A stretch of 61,910 nucleotides of DNA from Rhodobacteraceae bacterium HLUCCA12 (GTDB taxonomy: Bacteria; Pseudomonadota; Alphaproteobacteria; Rhodobacterales; Rhodobacteraceae): positions 1 to 61,910 of the forward strand of contig LJSV01000015.1 in assembly GCA_001314715.1 (NCBI GenBank). The letters run 5' to 3'. The notes below the pieces were generated by a model that was given only the letters and a program-made list of their open reading frames with translations, was not told the origin of the DNA and ran no database searches. Positions 8,010 to 15,426 of this stretch are shown here, one piece after another; within the stretch, counting starts at the first letter, position 1; each line of letters opens with the position of its first letter. Both the position numbers and the translations under genes were made by a program.

Positions 8010-8726
8010 TCAAGCGCATGGTGCCGACCGAGAGGGTGTATTGCAATGGGCGCGGCCGATCTCTTGCTTGAAGCGTTGCCGGGCAGAAGTCATTTGCGCT
8101 GCCACCGCCTCGGTCGACGGGACAATGCCCGCGGTTCCGTCAAGCCGCGATTCGGTCATCCAGGCCGCCAGGTCGGGGTTCTTCGTCCATCGGCGCTGGT
8201 TTTCCGCATTGATGATCAGCATCCGTGCCCAGTCCCGGTCGACGCTTGGCGGATGGGTCGCGGCCAGTTTGGTGTTGGTATAGGTGCCATCAACCACGGT
8301 CTTGCACGCATCCACCCGAAAAGAGCGCCGCGAAAGGCGAGACGTGACCCTGCCACCCTCGATATGCTCGCACAGCCGCAGATAGGTCACCCGGCCCGAT
8401 GGCAGCAGGCGCTGGGGCATCACCGTGTCGTAATACCCGCAGATTTCCGCAGGTGACGGCAACCGCCCCATTCCGGCATTGAGACTGACCGTGTCGATCT
8501 CACACGCGCCCAGAAACCGCGAACCTACGCCATAGCGAGAGCGTGCACCGTGAAGACGCAAGAACGGATATCCATCGTTCCAATGCCCGCCAGGCTGGGG
8601 CCTTTGATCGACGATGATCATGGTCGCGTCGCTTGCACTCAGTAATTCATCGGCAAAGGCCATACCCATCGCGCCTACACCGACGATGACATAATCCGCT
8701 TCGAGATACTCGGTTCTGGTGGCCAT
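8010..8726 (-). CDS. shortened FAD/NAD(P)-binding oxidoreductase, possibly degenerate
   Basis: A 238-residue protein starting with a Rossmann FAD-binding motif (VIVGVGAMGMAFADELL, with Gly at the usual positions) and a GGHWNDGYPFLRLH segment typical of flavin monooxygenase-like reductases. Full members are usually well over 400 residues, with a second nucleotide-binding domain. Here the chain passes directly from an N-terminal-like part (about residues 1-160) to a C-terminal-like tail containing WTKNPDLAAWM, as if about 200 residues were lost in frame. The start has GGAGGAGCCG before ATG. It may be a pseudogene or a minimal flavoprotein. It lies 26 bases ahead of the hydrolase gene. Confidence 0.6.
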   Translation of the reverse strand: MATRTEYLEADYVIVGVGAMGMAFADELLSASDATMIIVDQRPQPGGHWNDGYPFLRLHGARSRYGVGSRFLGACEIDTVSLNAGMGRLPSPAEICGYYDTVMPQRLLPSGRVTYLRLCEHIEGGRVTSRLSRRSFRVDACKTVVDGTYTNTKLAATHPPSVDRDWARMLIINAENQRRWTKNPDLAAWMTESRLDGTAGIVPSTEAVAAQMTSARQRFKQEIGRAHCNTPSRSAPCA

Positions 8727-8905
8727 CGGCTCCTCCGTCTGGGGCCGGGAATGTCATTTGCGTCCGTGGCGGGGGCCGGGTGTCGGGCGTGTGGCGCAAG
8801 GTAGCAGCCTTGCAAAGGCGGCACCGATCGGGCCAGGTTCGACGCCCGGTGATCGGGACCGCTTGTTCCCTTTTAACACAGACGACATGCCTCTCGAACC
8901 GGGCG

Positions 8906-9286
8906 TCAGGCAGCCGGCCTCCCGTGTGTGTGCGACGGCGGTTCGAAGAGGATCATCTCGACACGTTCGGATCCGTCGACATAGGCGTCATGACCCGGCG
9001 GGATCTCGAAGAAATCGCCGCTGGTAATCGCCGTTTCGACGCCGGTTTCGATCATGCGCACCACAAGCCTGCCCGACAGGCAGTAGCCCACATGCCGCAT
9101 GGGGCATGATTCGGGCGAGCCAAGCAAGGGCTTCTCGTCCGTTTCCCAGGTCCATCCGGGTTCGAAGACGGCGTGCATCCCGGTGGTACCGTCCGGCATC
9201 CGAACGATGTCGATGCCGCCCTTCGCCTTCATGTCCAGCGCCTCGTCGGGGTTGTCGAATCGTCTGATCTCGATTGCCTTTTCCAT
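8906..9286 (-). CDS. cupin-domain protein
   Basis: A 126-residue single-domain cupin. The core lies at about residues 35-110, with HVGYCLSGRLVVRM and GDFFEIPPGHDAYV matching the two cupin boxes. The PPGH box holds one likely metal-ligand His; the first box is poor in histidines, so metal binding is uncertain. AAAGGAGGG touches a first ATG, so the second ATG, seven bases on, is chosen. It lies between the truncated hemoglobin and the FAD gene and is probably co-transcribed with them. Small cupins of this kind often bind or convert small acids; no specific role can be given. Confidence 0.78.
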   Translation of the reverse strand: MEKAIEIRRFDNPDEALDMKAKGGIDIVRMPDGTTGMHAVFEPGWTWETDEKPLLGSPESCPMRHVGYCLSGRLVVRMIETGVETAITSGDFFEIPPGHDAYVDGSERVEMILFEPPSHTHGRPAA

Positions 9287-9315
9287 GTTCATCCCTCCTT
9301 TGGGGGCGTTCTCCT

Positions 9316-9717
9316 TCAAACCCCGATGATATCGTCCTTGAGGGCATACAGCATGGCTGTGACCTCGTCTCGCGTATCGCGGGAATGGCCCAGCCCCTTC
9401 AGGGTGCCAAGGATGTCGTCCATCGCGGCCATGTATTCCGCCTCGGCGATGTTCATCCCGCGATGCGCCTCGACCATGCTGCGCCCGTGATAGGCACCGG
9501 GGCCGTCGGTATGGGCTGCGAAGAAATCGCAGGTGTGTTGCTTGATCTCGGCAACGCGCTCGGGCTGGTCGAGATAGGGCAGAAAACGCATTTTGATGAC
9601 GGGGTTTCGCAGATGCGCATCCACCATCGCGTCGACGATCTTCCTGATCCCGGCCGCGCCACCCAGCCGTTCATAGAGCGTGACTGTACCGAGTTGTTCC
9701 GCCACGGATGTCGTCAT
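9316..9717 (-). CDS. glbN: group I truncated hemoglobin
   Basis: A 133-residue 2-on-2 globin that binds heme and reacts with O2 or NO. It shows the group I signatures LYERLGG at about residues 14-20, FFAAHTDGPGAYHGRSM at about 65-81 and the proximal His in MVEAHRGM (His85). The ATG follows AAAGGAGGCCCGC. It lies between a tautomerase gene and a cupin gene, opposite an HxlR regulator. That context hints at NO or reactive-electrophile detoxification, or at oxygen delivery to an oxidative step, but neither is shown by the sequence. Confidence 0.9.
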   Translation of the reverse strand: MTTSVAEQLGTVTLYERLGGAAGIRKIVDAMVDAHLRNPVIKMRFLPYLDQPERVAEIKQHTCDFFAAHTDGPGAYHGRSMVEAHRGMNIAEAEYMAAMDDILGTLKGLGHSRDTRDEVTAMLYALKDDIIGV

Positions 9718-9800
9718 GCGGGCCTCCTTTGGGAAATTTTGGGTTGTCGGCGGCGGGTGGTCCGGCCGCGCGCCGGCCACGCCGACCGGCCCCGGCACAC

Positions 9801-10022
9801 TCAGGCGTCCTGCGTCGCCAATGCCTTGACATCGGCCGCAGTCATCGGGTTGCCACCGATCGCCCATTCACCGCTGGCGATTTCCTGAATCCGCACCCAG
9901 GTGACGCTGCGCATCGCCTCACCCTCGATGCGGACCATCGTCTCAGTCACGTCCTCGATCATGCGACGTTTCTGGCCGGCGTCGAAGACGCCCTCGATCA
10001 GTTGGATGTCCACAAGTGGCAT
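9801..10022 (-). CDS. 4-oxalocrotonate tautomerase-family protein
   Basis: A 73-residue small tautomerase. After Met removal it starts with the catalytic Pro (MPLVDIQLIEG), the general base of this superfamily, which assembles into hexamers. AAGGAGACCGAC precedes the ATG. It is the promoter-proximal gene of the minus-strand set and faces the HxlR gene across about 180 bases. The substrate is unknown; relatives act on 2-hydroxymuconate, malonate semialdehyde or halogenated acids. Confidence 0.87.
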   Translation of the reverse strand: MPLVDIQLIEGVFDAGQKRRMIEDVTETMVRIEGEAMRSVTWVRIQEIASGEWAIGGNPMTAADVKALATQDA

Positions 10023-10107
10023 GTCGGTCTCCTTGCATCTGTCGGTTGCGTTGTGCGATCGGCGCGATCCGATCCCGAACCAGAGTGCCAGCCACGCCGG
10101 GCCGCCT

Positions 10108-10153
10108 GCCAGTTCACGAAGTGAATCGGCCCCGATACAGAGTCTGAACTGGC
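10108..10153. promoter_or_regulatory. candidate HxlR operator between divergent genes
   Basis: Two dyads overlap between the tautomerase and HxlR genes. One is a perfect TTCAC-GAA-GTGAA (10113-10125). The other has GCCAGTTCA (10108-10116) mirrored by TGAACTGGC (10145-10153). HxlR-type winged-helix dimers bind such repeats, and the site lies where it could control both directions. No footprinting evidence is available. Confidence 0.5.
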
Positions 10154-10205
10154 CGGATACCGGGCCGCGCTGTTAGGATCGGTGCCTCAGACCAGGGAGG
10201 TCACG

Positions 10206-10904
10206 ATGACGAACGCGAGCTACAAGCAGTTCTGCCCCGTCGCGATGGCAGCGGAAATCCTGTGCACCCGCTGGACCGTCGTGCTGCTGCGCGAGCTGGT
10301 CGCGGGGTCGACGCGGTTCAACGAACTGCGTCGGGGCGTGCCGCGGATGTCGCCGGCACTGTTGTCCAAGCGGCTGCGCGAACTGGAGGCGGCCGGCGTG
10401 ATCGAGCGTCAGCGCCTGACCGACGCGCCAGAGATCGAGGCCTATCGCCTGACCGACGCCGGGCGCGACCTGCAACCGGTGATCGAGGCGATCGGCATGT
10501 GGGGCCAGAAATGGGTCGAGACCGAACCCACGCTGGAAAACCTCGATCCCGAGCTTCTGATGTGGGACATGCGCCGGAACCTGAACACCGATCCCTTGCC
10601 CCAGGCAAGGACGGTGATCGAGTTCCTGTATTCCGACCTACCCCCAGCGCAGCGCAAATGGTGGCTGATCGTCGAGAGCGACGGCACCGTGGATCTGTGC
10701 CATATCGATCCCGGCTTCGACGTGGATCTTTACCTCAACACGAACCTGCGCACGATGACCGCGATCTGGATCGGGCTCAGCGATGTCCGCAGCGCGGTGG
10801 CAAACGGCACGCTGCTGATGACCGGGCGCAGGGATGTCGGGAACTCGATGCAGCAATGGCTGGGTCTCAGCCCGTTCGCGGTGCAGGAAAAGCTGGCAAG
10901 CTGA
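10206..10904 (+). CDS. HxlR-family winged-helix regulator with C-terminal extension
   Basis: A 232-residue transcription factor. Residues about 10-105 form the HxlR winged helix, with CPVAMAAEILCTRWTVVLLREL, the recognition region RMSPALLSKRLREL and a wing followed by YRLTDAGRDLQPV. Cys13 lies at the N-terminus, where some HxlR members sense electrophiles or redox state. Residues about 125-225 form an extra domain of the SCP2 sterol-carrier-like type, likely for effector binding. The ATG follows GGGAGGTCACG. It is divergent from the tautomerase/globin/cupin set, its probable target. Confidence 0.85.
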   Translation: MTNASYKQFCPVAMAAEILCTRWTVVLLRELVAGSTRFNELRRGVPRMSPALLSKRLRELEAAGVIERQRLTDAPEIEAYRLTDAGRDLQPVIEAIGMWGQKWVETEPTLENLDPELLMWDMRRNLNTDPLPQARTVIEFLYSDLPPAQRKWWLIVESDGTVDLCHIDPGFDVDLYLNTNLRTMTAIWIGLSDVRSAVANGTLLMTGRRDVGNSMQQWLGLSPFAVQEKLAS

Positions 10905-11015
10905 CCGCAGGCCTGTCCCGATCCATCATCGCCGTTCCCGGCGCCCGGCACGACCGCGGCTGCGGTTGCCCGGCGCCTGCGCGTGGCTGGCATGGCCCGG
11001 CTGTTTGCACCCCGG

Positions 11016-11190
11016 TCACTCCGGCGCGATCGCGTGGTTGTCATGGTACAAGTTGTCGCGATCATACCGGCGCTTGAGCGCGACACTGCGGTCGCGACGG
11101 TCGCCGTCGGGTTGCGAGATCGCCACCGGGTCGGGCGCGACGTTCAGATACGAAGTCTGCGTCGGGAACCGGCTCAGGGATTTCCGGCCA
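11016..11190 (-). pseudogene. relic of the C-terminus of an FAD-linked oxidase (berberine-bridge type)
   Basis: The minus strand encodes SYLNVAPDP and then ALKRRYDRDNLYHDNHAI before a stop. This matches the usual end of berberine-bridge FAD-linked oxidases (ALKRRYDPxNLF.xNxNI). No other part of such a gene, around 450 residues, is present: the upstream frame runs into the ArsR gene in antisense. It is therefore a degraded remnant. The left boundary is approximate. Confidence 0.55.
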
Positions 11191-11262
11191 CGGGTGGATG
11201 ATGACCGGCAAGGCGCGCCCGAGGCCGCCTTACAGGACAATCGCCTGCCAGGACAAGAATCA

Positions 11263-11290
11263 TTTACAAAACCGGATTTATGGTTATATT
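11263..11290 (+). promoter_or_regulatory. promoter of the arsR-type gene, probably leaderless
   Basis: TTTACA (11263-11268) and TATATT (11285-11290) are separated by 16 bases. The end of the -10 box is only six bases from the ATG at 11297, so transcription would start at or next to the start codon. No Shine-Dalgarno sequence is visible, which fits a leaderless message. AACC-N8-GGTT within the spacer could be part of an autoregulatory operator. Confidence 0.5.
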
Positions 11291-11296
11291 GACGGC

Positions 11297-11614
11297 ATGA
11301 GCACCACCAGTCCCAATGCCCGCGCCCTTGCCGCGCTTGGCCATGATGCCCGCCTGTCGATCTTTCGCCTTCTGGTGAAGGCCGGGGACGACGGCTTGCG
11401 GGTCGGCGACATTGGCGAGCATCTGGGCCTCGCGCCCTCGACACTTGCGCACCACCTTTCGACACTCGTCGATGCTGGGCTGGTCTTGCAGGAAAAGCAG
11501 GGCCGCGAGGTGTTCAACCGGGTCGATTATCCGGCGATGCGGCGGGTGATCGGTTTTCTGACCTCGGAATGCTGTTCCGGGGTCACCGTGCGACCTGCGG
11601 AGGATGCAGCATGA
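11297..11614 (+). CDS. arsR: ArsR/SmtB-family repressor with C-terminal Cys pair
   Basis: A 105-residue winged-helix repressor. The HTH lies at about residues 37-62 (IGEHLGLAPSTLAHHLSTL). The classical ELCVCDL metal motif is absent; the only cysteines are the vicinal pair C92-C93 near the C-terminus (SECCSG). ArsR proteins with just such a pair are known to sense methylarsenite and to control arsP. The next gene encodes an ArsP-like permease, which supports that reading. The short start is chosen because it begins at the conserved ALAALGH helix and fits the promoter. Confidence 0.82.
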   Translation: MSTTSPNARALAALGHDARLSIFRLLVKAGDDGLRVGDIGEHLGLAPSTLAHHLSTLVDAGLVLQEKQGREVFNRVDYPAMRRVIGFLTSECCSGVTVRPAEDAA

Positions 11615-11669
11615 TACGAGAGCGCGATTTTTCTTGCCCTGACACACCGACAATTCCGGCGATTTGGTG

Positions 11670-12719
11670 ATGAGCGATGCAACCTTTCCGAGGCCCGGCC
11701 TCCGGCTTGCGCTGCGCCATCTATGGCAAGACCAGCGGGTGTGGCTGGCCTCGGCCGCAATCCTGGGCTTGCTGGCGGTATTCGACCCACCGCAGGCCGC
11801 TGACAGCACGCTGTTTGCCGCCAGCGCGATCCTGAACACCGCGCCCTACCTGATCCTGTCGGTCGCCATTGCCGCTTGGGCGGGTGCGACCGGGGCGGAC
11901 AACATGATCGCAAAGGCGTTTACCGGCGTGCCGATCTTGATGATCGGGCTGGGCGCCCTGGCGGGGGGCCTTTCGCCTTTCTGCTCGTGCGGGGTGATCC
12001 CGCTGATCGCGGCGCTGCTGGCAATGGGCGTGCCGCTGTCGGCGGTGATGGCGTTCTGGCTGGCCTCGCCGATCATGGACCCCTCGATGTTCCTGCTGAC
12101 GGCCGGCGTTCTGGATCTGGAATTCGCGGTGGCCAAGACCGTGGCCGCCATCGGGCTGGGTCTTTTCGGCGGGTTCGTGGTGCATCTTGCGATGCGCGAC
12201 GGCGCCTTTGCCGATCCGCTGCGCGAGGGCATCGGCAACGGCGGTTGCGGCGGGGCGAAGATCCGCGCGCCCAAGCCGGTTGTCTGGCGGTTCTGGACCG
12301 AACCCGAGCGTCGGGCGAAGTTTGGCAAGACGGCGCTTGGCACGACGCTGTTTCTCGCCAAGTGGCTGACGCTGGCCTTTGTCCTTGAAAGCCTGATGCT
12401 GGCATGGATTCCGGCGGAAACGGTGACCGCGGCGCTTGGCGGCGAGGGCCTGCTGCCCATCGTGACCGCGACGCTGGTCGGGGTTCCTGCCTATCTCAAC
12501 GGCTACGCGGCGCTGCCGCTGGTCGGCGGGCTGATCGAGCAGGGCATGGCGCCGGGTGCCGGAATGGCCTTCCTCGTGGCGGGCGGCGTCACCTCGATCC
12601 CGGCGGCGATGGCGGTCTGGGCGCTGGCACGGCCGCCGGTCTTTGCGCTCTATCTCGGGTTGTCGCTGACGGGGGCCTTCCTGTCAGGTCTGGTGTTCCA
12701 GCTCTGGACCATGGCATGA
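11670..12719 (+). CDS. arsP: ArsP/DUF318-type membrane permease
   Basis: A 349-residue inner-membrane protein with about eight to ten hydrophobic segments. It carries the family hallmark SPFCSCGVIPLIAALL at about residue 105 and a second half-repeat around VPAYLNGYAALPL. ArsP exports trivalent organoarsenicals; other members of the family are of unknown substrate. A soluble loop with NGGCGG at about residue 190 may bind metal. The start ATG has only a weak ribosome binding site, and the upstream TTG and GTG in the same frame are possible. It follows the arsR-type gene by 55 bases. Confidence 0.78.
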   Translation: MSDATFPRPGLRLALRHLWQDQRVWLASAAILGLLAVFDPPQAADSTLFAASAILNTAPYLILSVAIAAWAGATGADNMIAKAFTGVPILMIGLGALAGGLSPFCSCGVIPLIAALLAMGVPLSAVMAFWLASPIMDPSMFLLTAGVLDLEFAVAKTVAAIGLGLFGGFVVHLAMRDGAFADPLREGIGNGGCGGAKIRAPKPVVWRFWTEPERRAKFGKTALGTTLFLAKWLTLAFVLESLMLAWIPAETVTAALGGEGLLPIVTATLVGVPAYLNGYAALPLVGGLIEQGMAPGAGMAFLVAGGVTSIPAAMAVWALARPPVFALYLGLSLTGAFLSGLVFQLWTMA

Positions 12720-12768
12720 GTGATGCGGGCGACGGCTGTTCCGTCGCCCGCTTGCCCGAGACACGCGC

Positions 12769-13929
12769 ATGATTCCAAGACTTCCCCCGCAGCGGCGCGG
12801 CGCGATCGTCGCGGCCCTGGGCACATCGCTTACGGTCAGCTGGGCATCGAGCTATTACATTCCCGCAGTTCTGGCGGTGCCCATGGCCGAGGGCATGGGC
12901 CTGTCGTCGGTCTGGGTCTTTGGCGCCTTTTCCATGGCGATGGTGGTGTCTGCGATCGTCGGTCCATGGGCCGGGGCGCGGATCGACGGTTCCGGCGGGC
13001 GCGGTGTGCTGATGCTGTCGAACCTGATCTTCGCCTCGGGGCTGGGCCTGCTTGCCGCCGCTTCGTCGCCGGTCGTGCTGTTTGCCGGTTGGGCGGTGAT
13101 CGGGCTTGGCATGGGGCTTGGGCTTTACGAGGCCGGGTTCGCAACGCTGGCAGGCATCTACGGCAAGGACGCGCGCGGGCCGATCACCGGGATCACGCTG
13201 ATCGCAGGGTTTGCCAGCACGGTCGGCTGGCCGCTGTCGGGGCTGATGCTGGCCACCTGGGGCTGGCGCGAGGCCTGCATCGGCTGGGCGCTGATTCACC
13301 TGTTCATTGCGCTGCCGCTCAATGCCTGTCTGCCCAAAGGGGCCGCGGCCGTGACAAGACCGCCCCCCGCGATCGAGGACGGCCCGCCGCCATCGCGCCG
13401 GGCGCTCTGGCTGCTGGCCTTTGTCTTTGCCGCAACCTGGTTCAACTCGACCGCCATGGCCGCGCATCTGCCGGGACTGCTGCAAGCCGCCGGCGCCAGC
13501 ACAGCCGTCGCCATTGCCGCCGGCGCCCTGATCGGCCCGGCGCAGGTCGCCGCCCGGGTGTTCGAGTTCGGCCTCATGCGCCGCGTCCATCCGCTGGTCT
13601 CGGCGCGGGCGGCCGCTGCGGCGCATCCGGTCGCCGCCGTGGGGCTGGTGGCATTCGGGGGCCCCGCCGCCTATGCGTTTGCCGCGCTTCACGGGGCGGG
13701 CAACGGCATCCTGACCATCGCCAAGGGTACGCTGCCGCTGGCGCTGTTCGGTGCGGCGGGATATGGGCAGCGCGTCGGCTGGCTCAATGCCCCGGCGCGT
13801 ATCTTGCAGGCCGCCGCACCCCTGATCTTTGGCATTGCGCTGACGGCCTGGGGGGTATCGGCGATCTGGCTTACCGCGGGCATCGGCATCGCGTCTCTCA
13901 TGGCGCTTCTCGCACTCAAGCGGACATGA
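12769..13929 (+). CDS. major facilitator superfamily transporter
   Basis: A 386-residue inner-membrane transporter with twelve predicted hydrophobic segments. GPWAGARIDGSGGRGVLM, at about residue 64, matches the MFS loop 2-3 signature. A hydrophilic central loop (AVTRPPPAIEDGPPPSRR) near residue 200 separates the halves. It lies 49 bases after the ArsP-like permease, and the gene order suggests the same regulon. MFS members in ars operons (ArsJ, ArsK) export arsenical compounds, but I cannot assign it to either by eye. Confidence 0.8.
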   Translation: MIPRLPPQRRGAIVAALGTSLTVSWASSYYIPAVLAVPMAEGMGLSSVWVFGAFSMAMVVSAIVGPWAGARIDGSGGRGVLMLSNLIFASGLGLLAAASSPVVLFAGWAVIGLGMGLGLYEAGFATLAGIYGKDARGPITGITLIAGFASTVGWPLSGLMLATWGWREACIGWALIHLFIALPLNACLPKGAAAVTRPPPAIEDGPPPSRRALWLLAFVFAATWFNSTAMAAHLPGLLQAAGASTAVAIAAGALIGPAQVAARVFEFGLMRRVHPLVSARAAAAAHPVAAVGLVAFGGPAAYAFAALHGAGNGILTIAKGTLPLALFGAAGYGQRVGWLNAPARILQAAAPLIFGIALTAWGVSAIWLTAGIGIASLMALLALKRT

Positions 13930-14045
13930 GATCTGGCGCAGGGACAGCGCGACAGGGGGGCGCCGTCAGGTCGCCGAAGACAGGTACAACAAATCGCGCC
14001 GGTGATTGCCGAAAGATGACAAACCACAAAGATTCAACAGGCCTG

Positions 14046-14585
14046 TCAGCAGATGACGCCTGCCGCGCGGCGGCGCGAAAGCTCGCGATACAGGGCCTCG
14101 CGGGTAACCCCCAGTTCTGCGGCCACCGCCTGCCAGCGGCCCTTTTCCGGCAGGGCGTTCCCTTCATCGAGCCATGCGTCGAGACGGTCTGCAACCTTGG
14201 GCAATGAGCGGATCTCGGACCTGAGCCGCGCTGCCTGAACACTGCGCGCCAGCAGGGCCGACCAATGCGCCGCCATTTCGGGGTCGCCGGCAAGCGCAGA
14301 CAGGAAACGCGCTTTCGGCAAGGGGGCAACCGTGCTTTGCTCTGCGGCGACACAATCGCAGTGATACCGTTCCGAATAGGCCGAGGCTTCGGCAATCACC
14401 GCGCCCGGTCCCGTGTTTTGCAAAATCATGCGGGCGCCCTGCGTCGTATACCGCTGAAGATGCACCCGACCCAGACGGACCATGTACATGTCCGCAACCG
14501 GCGCTCCCGACCGGAACAGCGTCTCACCCGAAGCCAGATGGACTTCGCGCGCATCGGAAAAAAGCGTCGAAATCAACACTCGCAT
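14046..14585 (-). CDS. Crp/Fnr-family transcriptional regulator
   Basis: A regulator of about 179 residues. A cyclic-nucleotide-type sensor domain covers about residues 10-110 (ASGETLFRSGAPVADMYMVRLGRV). A C-terminal HTH is at about 145-175 (WQAVAAELGVTREALYRELSRR). It lacks the four-Cys cluster of true FNR; there is a CDC pair in the sensor domain. The start is uncertain: ATGs at 14585, 14597 and 14615 are in frame and none has a good ribosome binding site. It is divergent from a His-rich exported protein and convergent with the MFS gene. The effector is unknown. Confidence 0.82.
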   Translation of the reverse strand: MRVLISTLFSDAREVHLASGETLFRSGAPVADMYMVRLGRVHLQRYTTQGARMILQNTGPGAVIAEASAYSERYHCDCVAAEQSTVAPLPKARFLSALAGDPEMAAHWSALLARSVQAARLRSEIRSLPKVADRLDAWLDEGNALPEKGRWQAVAAELGVTREALYRELSRRRAAGVIC

Positions 14586-14597
14586 GATCGCAATCAT
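14584..14597. promoter_or_regulatory. FNR/CRP-like palindrome
   Basis: ATGAT-CGCA-ATCAT is a perfect dyad that matches the FNR consensus TTGAT-N4-ATCAA at eight of ten positions. It lies about 56 bases ahead of the plus-strand His-rich protein gene and across the possible starts of the Crp/Fnr gene itself. Because it may be partly coding sequence, chance is possible. Confidence 0.35.
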
Positions 14598-14652
14598 ATG
14601 GACGAGCCGGAACATCTGCAAGAAGCCGAAAACCCCTTAAACCGGATGGCAC

Positions 14653-15252
14653 ATGACGCGATTCCTGTTTCTCCTTGCCCTGATTGCTGCGCCCGGCCTC
14701 GCTCAGGCTCAGGACATGAGTGGCGAACACGGATCAGCCCAGCACGAGCAACATAGGCCCGGCATGTCCCACGCGGACCATGCCGGGCATGACGACGCGC
14801 TACCCGACGGTGTCCGGGAGCCCGGGCAGTCAGCCTTCGCTGCGATCCAGGAGATCGTCGCGCAGTTGATGGCGGACCCCGAGACCGATTGGGACCGCGT
14901 CGATATCGAGGCGCTGCGTCAGCACCTGATCGACATGGACAATGTCACGATGCGGGCCAAGATCGCCCCGCACGACATCGAAGGCGGCGCCCGCTTCGCG
15001 GCGACCTCCGACGACCCGGCCGTCACCACCTCGATCCGTGCCATGGTCCTGGCCCATGCCGAAACCATGAATGGCGCAGAGGGTTGGACAATGCACGCCG
15101 AGGAAATCCCGGACGGCGCTGCCCTGACCGTCACCGGCAATGACGCCGTTCGCATCAGGGCCCTTGGGTTTATCGGGGTGATGACCGTCGGAATGCACCA
15201 CCAGGCCCATCACCTTGCGCTGGCAACGGGCGGCAACCCCCACGCACACTGA
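14653..15252 (+). CDS. exported His-rich protein, possible periplasmic metal binder
   Basis: A 199-residue protein with a signal peptide (about residues 1-20, cleavage near AQA/QD). A His/Met-rich segment follows at about 21-50 with six histidines and several methionines (EHGSAQHEQHRPGMSHADHAGHDD). The C-terminus is also His-rich (MTVGMHHQAHHLA and a final HAH). The middle part is not a family I recognise. Such termini commonly bind copper, nickel or zinc. It lies next to a Crp/Fnr regulator and the arsenic-type cassette, so a metal-handling role is plausible but unproven. Confidence 0.7.
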   Translation: MTRFLFLLALIAAPGLAQAQDMSGEHGSAQHEQHRPGMSHADHAGHDDALPDGVREPGQSAFAAIQEIVAQLMADPETDWDRVDIEALRQHLIDMDNVTMRAKIAPHDIEGGARFAATSDDPAVTTSIRAMVLAHAETMNGAEGWTMHAEEIPDGAALTVTGNDAVRIRALGFIGVMTVGMHHQAHHLALATGGNPHAH

Positions 15253-15354
15253 AGCGGTTGGCATCGCCCGCGGTGCGGGCGCGCATCAGCCTGATCTGCC
15301 CGCGCCAGGTCGCGGTGCAGCCGGGCGCCGATTTTTGTTTCAAGCTCAAAAGTA

Positions 15355-15382
15355 TTGCATCTTCCGCCGGCTCTGCTAGCCT
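15355..15382 (+). promoter_or_regulatory. candidate promoter of the first branched-chain-type ABC operon
   Basis: TTGCAT (15355-15360) and TAGCCT (15377-15382) are spaced by 16 bases, about 45 bases before the ATG of the binding-protein gene. Fit to the sigma-70 consensus is moderate. Confidence 0.35.
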
Positions 15383-15426
15383 CATCCCGATTCCCCGCAA
15401 AGACGGGAACTAACAGGGAGAATGAG

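Noticed and set aside
12720-14207. 495-codon plus-strand open frame
   Set aside because: Out-of-frame overlap of the MFS gene, which has clear membrane segments; this frame is Arg/Gly/Ala-rich without structure.
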